Assembly (NCBI RefSeq): GCF_015244565.1
Contig: NZ_JABCQG010000012.1
Span: 35,766-99,765 of the forward strand
Direction of reading: 5' to 3'
Origin: Gluconobacter vitians
Lineage (GTDB): Bacteria; Pseudomonadota; Alphaproteobacteria; Acetobacterales; Acetobacteraceae
Length of the DNA: 64,000 bases
In this document: in pieces, positions 28,075 through 36,398 of the stretch
Layout of the letters: every line of letters begins with the position of its first letter
How positions within the stretch are numbered: position 1 is the stretch's first letter
Notes under the pieces: model-generated
The model's input: only the letters and a program-made list of their open reading frames with translations
What the model was told of the DNA's origin: nothing
Database searches by the model: none
Position numbers and translations under genes: made by a program

Positions 28075-29459
28075 ACATCCAGAACCGCATTCTGCTATGG
28101 CCGCTGGGGCTGGTCGGGCGCGTCTGCGTTGTCCTGACCGTCGCAGTGACACTGGTGTTCCTGACGAACGCCATTTTCTACGGTCAGGCAGAGACCTACA
28201 TTGTCGATGACGTGCGCATCGCCCAGCTGGGCGAGGCGCTGAGTACGGATCTGCGCGTACTTGCCGCAGCTCCCGTCAGCCAGAGATCCTTTCTGGCCGT
28301 CATGCTCTCGGGCAGTGAACTCAGCGTGACCTGGCAGCCCGCCTCGATCACGCCTGCGCTCCCGGGACACCATCCGGTCGCACTGACACAGCTTGTCAGA
28401 CGTCTGACGGCCGATGATCCCATTCTTGAACAGGCCCATCTGGACCTTTACACGCTCGGCCCGGGAAGTGCAGACGTGCTGGGCTCCCAGCGCCTGCCGG
28501 ACGGAAGCTACATCCGTTTCCGCGTGCCCGGCATGCTTGGCCATCACCGCGTCACGCGCGGTCTGGCCTCGGCGGCCATTGCGGCGGGTGCTGTGGCCAT
28601 TGCCGCGGCCATGCTGATCCGCGGTCTCAGCATGCCGCTCCGGGCACTGGTGTCTGTTGCGGACCGCATCGGCTCCAGCGAGAAATGGGTGCCGCTGGCC
28701 GAACGGGGACCGCCTGAAGTGCGTGGGCTGGCCCATGCCATCAACGCCATGCAGGACCGCATCCAGAGCCTCATTAATGACCGGACGCAGGCGCTGGCAG
28801 CGGTGTCGCACGATCTGCGCACACCGCTGACACGCCTGCGTCTGCGCTGCGGTTTCCTGAGTGACGGGGAGGCGCAAGCTGCCATCGAGGCCGATCTGGA
28901 CGAGATGGAAGCCATGGTGAACGGCATCCTTGCCTATCTGGCGGGCGCGGATGATCCCGAAGTCCCGCGCACCATCAATATTGTCGCCACGCTCGAAACC
29001 CTTGTGGACGATCATGCCGATCACGGGCGCGATGCCCGCTATGAGGGGCCGGATCGCGCACTGGTACATGTCCGTCCGCTTGCCATGAAGCGCGTGCTGT
29101 CCAACCTGATCGAAAATGCCCTCAACTATGGCGGCAATGTCCTCGCCACTTTGCGGACGCGGGAGGATGGCGCGCTTGAAATCGCCATCAGCGACAGCGG
29201 TCCTGGCATCCCCGAAAGCGAGTACCAGCGCGTGCTGACCCCGTTCTATCGTCTGGAGGGCTCGCGCTCGCGGGCCACGGGGGGAATCGGGCTGGGGCTG
29301 GCGATCGTGCAGCGCGAAATCTCGCGGGAGGGCGGCTCGCTGGTTCTGGGGCGCGGGGATGCCTCGAAGGGCTATGGCGGGCTCTGCGCCACCATTATTC
29401 TGCCCAAGGGACTCCCGTCTCCTTCAAGGAAAACCGAGGGGCAGGGCGAGCAGGTCTGA
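28071..29459 (+). CDS. EnvZ-like sensor histidine kinase (probable CTG start)
   Basis: Membrane sensor kinase paired with the preceding OmpR-type regulator. The frame is open from just after a TGA at 28062; codons 28071 onward read LNIQNRILLWPLGLVGR then a hydrophobic run, the normal N-terminal helix of EnvZ-type kinases. There is no ATG/GTG/TTG before GTG 28146, which would cut that helix in half. A CTG at 28071 overlapping the regulator stop (CTGA) with GAGG about 12 nt upstream is therefore favoured (462 aa). TM2 near 160-185, HAMP, phospho-His near 246 (VSHDLRTPL), N box NLIENALNYGG, G boxes DSGPGIPES and GIGLGLAIV. Confidence 0.9.
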   Translation: MNIQNRILLWPLGLVGRVCVVLTVAVTLVFLTNAIFYGQAETYIVDDVRIAQLGEALSTDLRVLAAAPVSQRSFLAVMLSGSELSVTWQPASITPALPGHHPVALTQLVRRLTADDPILEQAHLDLYTLGPGSADVLGSQRLPDGSYIRFRVPGMLGHHRVTRGLASAAIAAGAVAIAAAMLIRGLSMPLRALVSVADRIGSSEKWVPLAERGPPEVRGLAHAINAMQDRIQSLINDRTQALAAVSHDLRTPLTRLRLRCGFLSDGEAQAAIEADLDEMEAMVNGILAYLAGADDPEVPRTINIVATLETLVDDHADHGRDARYEGPDRALVHVRPLAMKRVLSNLIENALNYGGNVLATLRTREDGALEIAISDSGPGIPESEYQRVLTPFYRLEGSRSRATGGIGLGLAIVQREISREGGSLVLGRGDASKGYGGLCATIILPKGLPSPSRKTEGQGEQV

Positions 29460-29576
29460 AAAGGTATGGCCTGTCGTTAAAAACACGGGAAGTCGGACCA
29501 ATGCAGTCCCAACACTTGCACCTTCGGGCGAAGTGGCACATGTCAGGGCGGACTGGAACGCAAGGACATGACCACG

Positions 29577-30140
29577 ATGTTCATCGAGACCGAAGACACT
29601 CCCAACCCCGCCACCCTGAAATTCCTGCCTGGCCGCAGCGTGACCGGCGATGCCCGTCCTGTTGATTTCGGCGATGCCGATGTTGCCGCCGGACGCTCCG
29701 AACTGGCGAGCGCCCTGTTCGACCAGCCGAACGTGCGCCGCGTTTTCCTCGGCGGCGATTTCGTCTCTGTCACCAAGTCCGACGACATCAGCTGGGGCGA
29801 CCTCAAGCCTGTCGTCCTGGGGACGATCACGACCTTCTTCGAAAGCGGCCGTCCGGTCCTGTCGGGAACGCAGTCCGCTCCGGAACATGACGTTTCTCCC
29901 GAAGACGCCGAAGTCGTCAGCCGCATCCAGGACCTGCTCGACACCCGCGTGCGTCCTGCCGTTGCCGGTGACGGCGGCGATATTGCCTTCCGTGGTTACA
30001 AGGACGGTGTGGTCTATCTGGTCATGCAGGGCGCCTGTTCCGGTTGCCCGTCCTCCCGCGCCACACTGAAGCATGGCGTCGAGAACATGCTCCGGCACTA
30101 TGTTCCGGAAGTCGCCTCGGTCGAACAGGTCGAGGACTGA
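29577..30140 (+). CDS. nfuA: Nfu-type iron-sulfur cluster scaffold/carrier
   Basis: 187-aa Fe-S carrier with an N-terminal Nfu domain (MFIETEDTPNPATLKFLPG) and a C-terminal NifU-like domain whose CSGC motif (GACSGCPSS, about residues 152-155) holds a bridging [4Fe-4S] cluster. ATG 29577 is preferred over 29568: AAGGA is 10 nt upstream and homologues begin MFI. It delivers clusters to enzymes such as aconitase; serine dehydratase in this window is a candidate client (inference). Confidence 0.93.
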   Translation: MFIETEDTPNPATLKFLPGRSVTGDARPVDFGDADVAAGRSELASALFDQPNVRRVFLGGDFVSVTKSDDISWGDLKPVVLGTITTFFESGRPVLSGTQSAPEHDVSPEDAEVVSRIQDLLDTRVRPAVAGDGGDIAFRGYKDGVVYLVMQGACSGCPSSRATLKHGVENMLRHYVPEVASVEQVED

Positions 30141-30143
30141 ACC

Positions 30144-30776
30144 ATGGACGACCAGACATCTGTGAGTGAAACACTCCCCTGCGGACCGGTTCCGGGCGCA
30201 GAAGCCCTGTTCACGCAGGCCCGGACCCCGCGCAGCTTCTCGCCGCGCCCGGTCGGGGAAGATGTCCTGCGTCGTCTGTATGATCTGGTAAAGCTGGGGC
30301 CGACTTCTGGCAACTGCTCGCCAGGTCGCTTTGTTTTTCTCATGACGCAGGATGCCCGCGAGCGCATCCGTCCCGCCCTGTCGCCGGGAAACGTGGCCCG
30401 CGCCATGGCGGCACCGGTTCTGGCTGTCGTCTGTCATGATCCGCTGTTTTTCGAGGCTCTGCCCCGCCTGAATCCGCAGGACGGCCTGCGCGACTGGTTT
30501 GCGGCCGATGTGGGCCTGTCAGACGAGACAGCGTTCCGCAACGGCACGCTGGAAGGCGCCTATCTTATCATGGCTGCCCGGATGCTTGGCCTGTCCGCCA
30601 TGCCGATGTCCGGCTTTGATAACTTCATGGTCGAAGACACGCTGCTGAATGCCACTGGCTGGCGCGTGAACTTCCTTGTGGGACTTGGTTATCCGGCGGA
30701 AAACGAACCCGCTCCCGACCATGCCGAACCCCGCGCGCCCCGTCTGGACTTCGGAGAGGCCTGTCTGTGTCTGTAA
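30144..30776 (+). CDS. Nitroreductase-family FMN enzyme (RutE/HadB-like)
   Basis: 210-aa protein resembling RutE, the malonic-semialdehyde reductase of uracil degradation. Seen: ARTPRSFSPRPVGEDVLRRLYDL, LGPTSGNCSPGRFVF (TSxNxxPxRF-like FMN region), LEGAYLIMAARMLGLSAMPMSGFDN and NFLVGLGYP. No other rut genes are nearby, so the substrate is unsettled; members often act as generic nitro/enoate reductases. Begins 3 nt after nfu; overlaps tsaB by 10 nt. Confidence 0.85.
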   Translation: MDDQTSVSETLPCGPVPGAEALFTQARTPRSFSPRPVGEDVLRRLYDLVKLGPTSGNCSPGRFVFLMTQDARERIRPALSPGNVARAMAAPVLAVVCHDPLFFEALPRLNPQDGLRDWFAADVGLSDETAFRNGTLEGAYLIMAARMLGLSAMPMSGFDNFMVEDTLLNATGWRVNFLVGLGYPAENEPAPDHAEPRAPRLDFGEACLCL

Positions 30777-31408
30777 AGGCGGGGTCTGTCAGGACAGTCG
30801 TTTTCAACGGGGCAGGGGCAGGCACCGGCCTGACCAGTCTGGTGGCGCTCGTCGAGGATGGGCATGTCGTCGCGGAAAAGCTTATGGCTGGTCGCGGGGC
30901 CTCCGAGCATTTCGCGCCCGTCATCCGCGAACTTCTGACGCAGAATAACTGGACTGCGGCTCCTGATCGCGTCATCGCCGTGATTGGTCCGGGTTCCTTC
31001 ACGGGCCTGCGCTCGTCCCTGTCACTGGCGGCAGGGCTGGCGGCAGGCTGGAACTGCCCCACGATCGGCGTCACGCTGGGGGCGGCCATCCGCGCCACGC
31101 TCGCGCGCCCGGACGCCGTCTGTGTGAGTATTGCCCGTCGCGGCCGCGTCTTCGTGGACCAGCCGCATGGTCCCGTTACAGCCAGCCAGACCGTTGATCT
31201 CGATCCTACAGGCTGGGCCTGTGTGACAGGTGACGCCGTTTCCGAAAAGACCGACTGGCCCTGTCCGGTGCTTCCCTGCGAGGCGCCTTATGCGCTGGGT
31301 ATCGTGCAGGCTGCGCAGGGCGTTGCGCCCGGTCCGCTGATGCCGCTCTATGTCGATCCCCCCGAAGCAAAACCCCCCGCTGCCGGTCTGAGGCCTGCGC
31401 CCCTGTGA
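30767..31408 (+). CDS. tsaB: tRNA threonylcarbamoyladenosine factor TsaB
   Basis: ASKHA-fold partner of TsaD in t6A37 tRNA modification. The hallmark VIGPGSFTGLRSSLSLAAGLA-type segment (PGSFTGLRSSLSLAAGLA) is present near residues 75-92; the chain is short (213 aa) and lacks the TsaD metal site, as expected. GTG start inside the end of the nitroreductase gene; its TGA overlaps the GTG of rimI. tsaB-rimI pairing is common. Confidence 0.92.
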   Translation: MSVKAGSVRTVVFNGAGAGTGLTSLVALVEDGHVVAEKLMAGRGASEHFAPVIRELLTQNNWTAAPDRVIAVIGPGSFTGLRSSLSLAAGLAAGWNCPTIGVTLGAAIRATLARPDAVCVSIARRGRVFVDQPHGPVTASQTVDLDPTGWACVTGDAVSEKTDWPCPVLPCEAPYALGIVQAAQGVAPGPLMPLYVDPPEAKPPAAGLRPAPL

Positions 31409-31848
31409 GCAGTCCTGAAAAGGATTTCCAGTTAAAGACAATGGGGATCGAATGCGCGCCATTACTGGCCGCGCTTCATGAAGTCACGTTTCGCGGCGGT
31501 GAAGTCTGGGATGCAACTTCTTTTGCTGCCCTGCTTTCAGGTCAGGGCACGGAAGCCACGGTTGCCCTGATTGGTCACGACCCTGCCGGCTTCATTCTTT
31601 CGCGGACCGTTCTGGACGAAACGGAAATCCTTACTCTGGCCGTACATCCCGATTTCCGCTGCAGAGGCATTGGAAAGTCCTTGGTGCAGCATGTTCTGCA
31701 GAAGGGAAAAGTATTTCTTGAAGTAGCAGTCTGTAACAAACCGGCGGCTGTGCTGTACGAGAAATGCGGTTTTGTAAAAGCAGGGCTCCGTCGTGGTTAT
31801 TACCGGGACGGGAGCGATGCCCAGGTGCTTGTTTCTAGCAACGTTTGA
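31405..31848 (+). CDS. rimI: Ribosomal-protein-alanine N-acetyltransferase RimI-like
   Basis: 147-aa GNAT enzyme that in E. coli acetylates the N-terminus of ribosomal protein S18. Acetyl-CoA loop RCRGIGKSLVQHVL after beta-4 (ILTLAVHPDF), then LEVAVCNKPAAVLYEKCGF, the RimI signature. GTG start overlapping tsaB (GTGA). Context with tsaB supports RimI, though other N-terminal acetyltransferase specificities are possible. Confidence 0.88.
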   Translation: MSSPEKDFQLKTMGIECAPLLAALHEVTFRGGEVWDATSFAALLSGQGTEATVALIGHDPAGFILSRTVLDETEILTLAVHPDFRCRGIGKSLVQHVLQKGKVFLEVAVCNKPAAVLYEKCGFVKAGLRRGYYRDGSDAQVLVSSNV

Positions 31849-31857
31849 CCGTCAAAC
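31843..31857. promoter_or_regulatory. Small palindrome at the rimI stop
   Basis: GTTTGACCGTCAAAC overlaps the rimI TGA; 6-bp arms, 3-bp centre, followed by AATAAAAA rather than a T-run. Could be a weak hairpin or an operator; function not clear. Confidence 0.3.
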
Positions 31858-32164
31858 AATAAAAATCCGGGCTCCCATTAACAGGTGAATCCGCCAGAAT
31901 TATGTGCCCCAGTGCCTGCACGGATGCACGGACGTTCCTGCGTGTCTCTGTTCCGCGAAGCCGGACTTCAAGTCTCTGGCTGGAAGTCATGCCATCCAGT
32001 TTTGCCCGCACATATACTGTCGTCATCGGGCATGTTTTTTCGGTTATATCTATGAAAAATGTTTCATTTTCTGTCACGCACATGTTTCTTTCTTTTTATG
32101 CTTGAAGGAAGCAATTTATGACTGCTACATGCTCCCTCGCTCAAGGATGAAGGACTTAACTACA
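31849..32164. other. AT-rich intergenic region upstream of mucR
   Basis: 316 bp without a supported gene. It is clearly richer in A/T than its surroundings, with T-tracts around 32033-32045 and 32060-32105. MucR/Ros proteins bind AT-rich DNA and often their own promoters, so this is a natural autoregulatory region. Short ORFs here have no coding character. Confidence 0.6.
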
Positions 32165-32572
32165 ATGTCGCAAGAGACAAATGCTCCCGAACTGCATCAG
32201 CTGACTGCGCAGATCGTTACTGCCTACGTATCGAACAACGATATTCCGGCTGACGCTCTTCCGGCCCTGATCCGGTCCGTCCATGACTCTCTTGCAACGG
32301 TGAACGTTCCGGAAGAGGCTCCTGTTGAAAAGCCGGTGCCGGCCGTTTCGCCGCGCAAGTCGGTTTTCCCGGACTACATCATCTGCCTGGAAGACGGTAA
32401 GAAGCTGAAGCTGCTGCGCCGTCACCTCAAGACTGCCTACAACATGACGCCGCAGGAATACCGCGAGCGCTGGGGTCTGCCGCCGGAATATCCGATGGTT
32501 GCTCCCAACTATGCGAACCACCGCTCGTCGCTGGCCCGCAAGATCGGCCTCGGCCGTCGTCGCGAAGACTAA
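32165..32572 (+). CDS. mucR: MucR/Ros-family transcriptional regulator
   Basis: 135-aa H-NS-like/zinc-finger regulator typical of alphaproteobacteria, controlling motility and surface polysaccharides in relatives. Conserved block: DYIICLEDGKKLKLLRRHLK, NMTPQEYRERWGLPPEYPMV, APNYANHRSSLARKIGLG. One Cys remains of the usual finger (CLEDG instead of CxxCG), as in zinc-independent Ml-type homologues. ATG 32165 follows GGAC/GAAGGA by 9 nt; an ATG at 32147 would add six residues. Flagellin and polysaccharide genes here are possible targets (inference). Confidence 0.93.
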   Translation: MSQETNAPELHQLTAQIVTAYVSNNDIPADALPALIRSVHDSLATVNVPEEAPVEKPVPAVSPRKSVFPDYIICLEDGKKLKLLRRHLKTAYNMTPQEYRERWGLPPEYPMVAPNYANHRSSLARKIGLGRRRED

Positions 32573-32676
32573 GTGCCATTTTCCCTGTCCGCGACCTCTT
32601 CATCCCCGCGGCAGGGAAAAGCCTGACAGGCTCCATAAATTGGACAAGACGCCTGTTTTTCGGCTAGGCCGCAGAT

Positions 32677-33210
32677 ATGGTCGCAGATACGAAACCCGCT
32701 GAGAGACGCGCCGGCCCAGGGAATCGGAAGGGCCCCTCTTCCCCTGTGCCGGATGATTCACACATTGCCCGCCTGTGTGTGGAAAGCGGACTGAAAATGA
32801 CCGGCCAGAGACGGGTGATCGCCCATGTCCTGTCCGTTGCCGACGACCATCCGGACGTCGAGGAACTCTATCGCCGTGCTTCCGAGATCGACAGCCGCAT
32901 CTCCGTTGCGACTGTCTATCGCACGGTCCGTCTGCTGGAAGAAAAAGGCATTCTCGAACGCCGTGACTTTGGTGGCGGGCGTGCGCGTTACGAGGCCAGT
33001 GACAGCGGCAACCACTATCATCTGATTGATGTGGACAGCGGCCGTGTCATCGAGTTTGAAGATGAAGAGCCGGTGCGTCTTCTGGCCCAGCTTGCCCAGC
33101 GTCTGGGATTTGATCTTGTCTCGCATCGTATCGAGCTGTTCGGCCGTCGCGCCGAACCCGATGACAGGAAAAAGTCCCTCCCAGAAAACAGGAACAAGAG
33201 CGGATCATGA
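32677..33210 (+). CDS. fur: Fur-family metal-responsive regulator
   Basis: 177-aa winged-helix repressor. Recognition region ISVATVYRTVRLLEEKGIL; metal site GNHYHLIDVDSGRVIEFEDEE with His-x-His and acidic ligands. The structural-zinc CxxC of E. coli Fur is absent (DVDSG in its place), as in alphaproteobacterial Fur/Mur. Irr is an alternative but the characteristic His-rich heme motif is not seen. N-terminal 25 residues are a polar extension. Ends in an ATGA overlap with the acyltransferase gene. Confidence 0.9.
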   Translation: MVADTKPAERRAGPGNRKGPSSPVPDDSHIARLCVESGLKMTGQRRVIAHVLSVADDHPDVEELYRRASEIDSRISVATVYRTVRLLEEKGILERRDFGGGRARYEASDSGNHYHLIDVDSGRVIEFEDEEPVRLLAQLAQRLGFDLVSHRIELFGRRAEPDDRKKSLPENRNKSGS

Positions 33211-34151
33211 CCACCAAACCGGCTGGCGCACCTATTTCCGCTCCGGATAACGATACCGTCGCCCCAGTATCGGCTCCGGCCCCGCATTCGCTGACCAGCA
33301 GCGAGGAAACCCTGCGACAGATGGAGACGCTCTCCACCCTGTCCCTGAACCGCGAAGGCGGCTTTCAGGAACTGCGTGGTGGAACGCTGGGCGTACGGAT
33401 TGCCGAAACGGCCGAAGAGCGCGACGCCGCACAGGCGCTGCGTTACCGCGTTTTCTTTGAAGAGCTCGGTGCCCACCCTGACGAACGCGCCTTCCGCACC
33501 AAGCGGGATGTGGACGAATTCGACGAGGCCGCCGATCACCTTCTGGTCATCGACCATGCCAAGGGCCCCGGCGCTGCCGGTGTCGTCGGCACCTACCGTC
33601 TGCTGCGCTCCGACGCCGCCGAGAAGGTTGGGCGTTTCTACACGTCCTCCGAATACGACATCTCGACTCTGACAGAGTTTCCGGGTCGGCTGCTTGAAGT
33701 CGGGCGTTCCTGCGTGGCGAAGGAATATCGTGGCCGCTCCGCGATGCAGCTCCTGTGGCGCGGTATTGCGTCCTACATCTTCCTGCACCGGATCGACGTG
33801 CTGTTCGGCTGTGGCAGCCTTCCGGGCACGGATCCGGACGCTCTGGCCGATCAGCTCACCTATATGCACCACAACCATCTGGCGCCTCCGGCCCTGCGCA
33901 TCCGCGCGCTTCCGGACCGCTATGTGGAAATGCAGCGGACTGACCCGCATGTGCTGGACTATCGTGCCTGCCTCAACAAACTGCCTCCGCTGATCAAGGG
34001 CTATCTGCGTCTGGGTGGCTATGTCGGTGACGGTGCAGTTGTGGATGAGCAGTTCAACACCACGGATGTCGCCGTTCTGGTGAAGAGCGAACTTCTGGCG
34101 GACAAGTATTACCGCCATTACGAACGTCGCCTGCGCGACGCCCTCGACTGA
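33207..34151 (+). CDS. olsB: OlsB-like L-ornithine N-acyltransferase (GNAT)
   Basis: 314-aa GNAT-fold acyltransferase resembling OlsB, which N-acylates ornithine with 3-hydroxyacyl-ACP in ornithine-lipid synthesis. Seen: GGTLGVRIAETAEERDAAQ, LRYRVFFEELGAH, DVDEFDEAADHLLVID, GTYRLLRSD, EVGRSCVAKEYRGRSAMQLLW and LFGCGSLPGTDP. The N-terminal 45 residues are a disordered Pro/Ser/Thr extension. Translationally coupled to fur; no olsA follows (lnt is next, 76 nt on). Ornithine lipids are known to be abundant in acetic acid bacteria. Could also be annotated as hemolysin-like acyltransferase. Confidence 0.8.
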   Translation: MTTKPAGAPISAPDNDTVAPVSAPAPHSLTSSEETLRQMETLSTLSLNREGGFQELRGGTLGVRIAETAEERDAAQALRYRVFFEELGAHPDERAFRTKRDVDEFDEAADHLLVIDHAKGPGAAGVVGTYRLLRSDAAEKVGRFYTSSEYDISTLTEFPGRLLEVGRSCVAKEYRGRSAMQLLWRGIASYIFLHRIDVLFGCGSLPGTDPDALADQLTYMHHNHLAPPALRIRALPDRYVEMQRTDPHVLDYRACLNKLPPLIKGYLRLGGYVGDGAVVDEQFNTTDVAVLVKSELLADKYYRHYERRLRDALD

Positions 34152-34227
34152 CAGTTTTTTCGCAGCCGGATCTTCAGAGTCCGGCTGTTTCCTGTTTCAG
34201 CCACTTCGTCAGCCGGACGGTTCCTTC

Positions 34228-35751
34228 ATGATTTCGACGCTCCCTGTCCGCGGCTGGCGGCTTGCCGGACTGATGCTGCTCGCCGGTGGGCTGGCAGCCC
34301 TGTCTCTGCCTCCGGTGCATGCCCTGTTCCTGCTGCCCGTGGGACTGATGATCCTGTACCGCGTGTCCGAAGACGCGCGGTCTTGGAAACAGGCGGCCTG
34401 GTGCGGCTTCCTGTTCGGCATGGGATTCCACACGGTCGGGCTTTACTGGCTGACGAATGCCATCCTTACCCGTGTCCATGAATTCTGGTGGGTCGTCCCC
34501 TTCGCGTCCCCCGGCGTGGCGTTGCTGATCGCACCCTTCATCTGCGTCCCGGCAATGCTGTGCCGCGTGGTGCGTCCCGGCTGGCGGCGTGTGCTGATGT
34601 TCGCGGGAAGCTGGACCGTCATGGACATGGGCCGCGTCTTCATGTTCTCGGGATTTCCGTGGAACCCACTGGGAAGCGATCTGGAACTTCCGGGGTTTGC
34701 CGGAGACGTCATGATCCAGCCCGCAGCCATTCTGGGTGTGGACGGCCTGTCACTTGCTCTGGTGCTCGGCTCTCTCGCCCTGTTCCGTGGCAGACGCGCG
34801 GCTGTGACCGTGCTGGTTGTGTCCGTGCTCTGGATCGGTGTCGGGACATGGCGCCTGTCGTCCGCCACGCCCCTGAACATCACCAATCCCCGCGCCGTTC
34901 TGGTGCAGGGCAACGTGCCTGAAGCCGAAGTCATCAGCCATGCGGACGCGGTCAGCAATTTTCGCCGCTATCTGAGCCTGACGGCTCAAGGCGCGCAGAA
35001 AGCCTTCGCGGAGGGTGGTCGTCCGCCCGTGGTGATATGGCCGGAATCCGGCTTCCCCGGCCTGCTGGACGAGGACGAGCTTGCCCGGCAGATGATTGCC
35101 CGAGCCGCCGATGGCGCTCCGGCGCTGGTGGGTTCGGACCGGCAATCCGGCAAGGACTGGTTCAACAGCCTGATCGCCGTCGCCCCTGATGGCAGCATCG
35201 CGGCGATCTATGACAAGAGCCGTCTGGTCCCATTCGGCGAATACCAGCCCTGGATCCTGCCCTTTAACGTCCTGCCGGGCGTGCTGACTCCGGGGCCGGG
35301 CCTGAAGACATGGGACCTGCCGGGCATGGGGCGCGTGGGGCCGATGGTGTGCTACGAGATCATTTTCTCCGGTTCCGTCACGGCCCGCAATGACCGCCCG
35401 GACTGGCTCGTCACGATCTCGAATGACGCCTGGTACGGCAACAGCGCCGGTCCCCGCCAGCATCTCGCGACCGGACGGATGCGGGCCGTGGAAGAGGGGC
35501 TTCCGGTTGTTTTCGCCAACAATACCGGCATTTCCGCCATCTATGACGCGACCGGACATGAAACCGCCCGTCTGGGCTGGGGCCGGGCCGATGTGCTGGT
35601 CAGTGACATCCCGTCACCGCTCCCCCCGACCTTCTTTTCCCGCTTCGGCCGTGCCACGCCGCTTGCGCTTTCGTTCCTCTGCATGGTTCTGGCGCTCGTC
35701 CCCACGCAGCGGAAGAAGCGCGACTGGGACCTGGGGGTGTATAAAGGTTAA
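34228..35751 (+). CDS. lnt: Apolipoprotein N-acyltransferase
   Basis: Inner-membrane enzyme adding the third acyl chain to lipoproteins. N-terminal half has about six membrane helices; the nitrilase-like domain carries the triad Glu in VIWPESGFPG (about 272), Lys in IYDKSRLVPFGEY (about 331) and Cys in MVCYEIIFSG (about 375). 507 aa. ATG 34228 with a weak ribosome-binding site. Its substrates in this window include the NodT-like and MlaA lipoproteins (inference). Confidence 0.95.
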   Translation: MISTLPVRGWRLAGLMLLAGGLAALSLPPVHALFLLPVGLMILYRVSEDARSWKQAAWCGFLFGMGFHTVGLYWLTNAILTRVHEFWWVVPFASPGVALLIAPFICVPAMLCRVVRPGWRRVLMFAGSWTVMDMGRVFMFSGFPWNPLGSDLELPGFAGDVMIQPAAILGVDGLSLALVLGSLALFRGRRAAVTVLVVSVLWIGVGTWRLSSATPLNITNPRAVLVQGNVPEAEVISHADAVSNFRRYLSLTAQGAQKAFAEGGRPPVVIWPESGFPGLLDEDELARQMIARAADGAPALVGSDRQSGKDWFNSLIAVAPDGSIAAIYDKSRLVPFGEYQPWILPFNVLPGVLTPGPGLKTWDLPGMGRVGPMVCYEIIFSGSVTARNDRPDWLVTISNDAWYGNSAGPRQHLATGRMRAVEEGLPVVFANNTGISAIYDATGHETARLGWGRADVLVSDIPSPLPPTFFSRFGRATPLALSFLCMVLALVPTQRKKRDWDLGVYKG

Positions 35752-35753
35752 CA

Positions 35754-36395
35754 TTGACAATCCAGGGTTGTCTTATTAACCATTTACAGGTGTCAGAAAA
35801 AGAATCCTCCCCGGATCGCGCCCGCCCTGAATCCCGCAGTTCCGCTGCGGCCGGACCGGTGGATGTGCATGTCGGCAACCGCATCCGGCTGCGTCGCACG
35901 CTTATGGGGCTGTCGCAGGAAAAACTGGGCGAGGCTCTGGGACTGACCTTCCAGCAGATCCAGAAATACGAGCGCGGCGCCAATCGCGTGGGCGCCAGCC
36001 GTCTGTACGATCTGGCTCAGGTTCTGGACGTGCCGATCGGTTTCTTCTTCGATGATATGCAGGAGGCGCGCCCGTCCGCGCCGTCCAGCGCACCCCAGCC
36101 ATTTTCCGGTTCTGCTCCGACGTTCAACCCGGCTTTTGGACAGACGCCCGCCGCACAGGCCCCTGTCACAGGGTTTGCCGAAACGCAGTCGGCATTCGGA
36201 GCCCCACTGCCACGTGCCCCGGCGGCACCGTCGCCGCGTTTGTTCGATCTTCCGGTGGATGAAGCCGCCCTGTTCAGCCGCCGCGAGACGGTCGATCTGG
36301 TGCGCTCCTATTACCGGATCCCGGACCCTGCGGTCCGCAAGCGGATGCTGGACCTCATCCGCTCCCTTGGCCCGGCGGACACCAAAACAGACTGA
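35754..36395 (+). CDS. XRE-family helix-turn-helix regulator
   Basis: 213-aa Cro/CI-type regulator. HTH at about residues 42-95: VGNRIRLRRTLMGLSQEKL, LGLTFQQIQKYERGANRVGA, widely conserved in alphaproteobacteria. Then a 70-residue Pro/Ala/Ser-rich linker and a conserved C-terminal tail ETVDLVRSYYRIPDPAVRKR. The start is unsure: TTG 35754 (AAAGG 9 nt upstream, 2 nt after lnt), GTG 35790, or a later GTG just before DVHVGNR. Probably in the lnt transcript. Function unknown. Confidence 0.85.
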   Translation: MTIQGCLINHLQVSEKESSPDRARPESRSSAAAGPVDVHVGNRIRLRRTLMGLSQEKLGEALGLTFQQIQKYERGANRVGASRLYDLAQVLDVPIGFFFDDMQEARPSAPSSAPQPFSGSAPTFNPAFGQTPAAQAPVTGFAETQSAFGAPLPRAPAAPSPRLFDLPVDEAALFSRRETVDLVRSYYRIPDPAVRKRMLDLIRSLGPADTKTD

Positions 36396-36398
36396 GCC

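Noticed and set aside
28146..29459. GTG 28146 as histidine kinase start
   Set aside because: Cuts the first membrane helix; upstream codons read as a normal kinase N-terminus. The CTG is preferred but not proven.
31835..32083. Small reverse ORF (82 aa) and forward 67-aa ORF upstream of mucR
   Set aside because: No ribosome-binding site or motif; lies in an AT-rich regulatory region.
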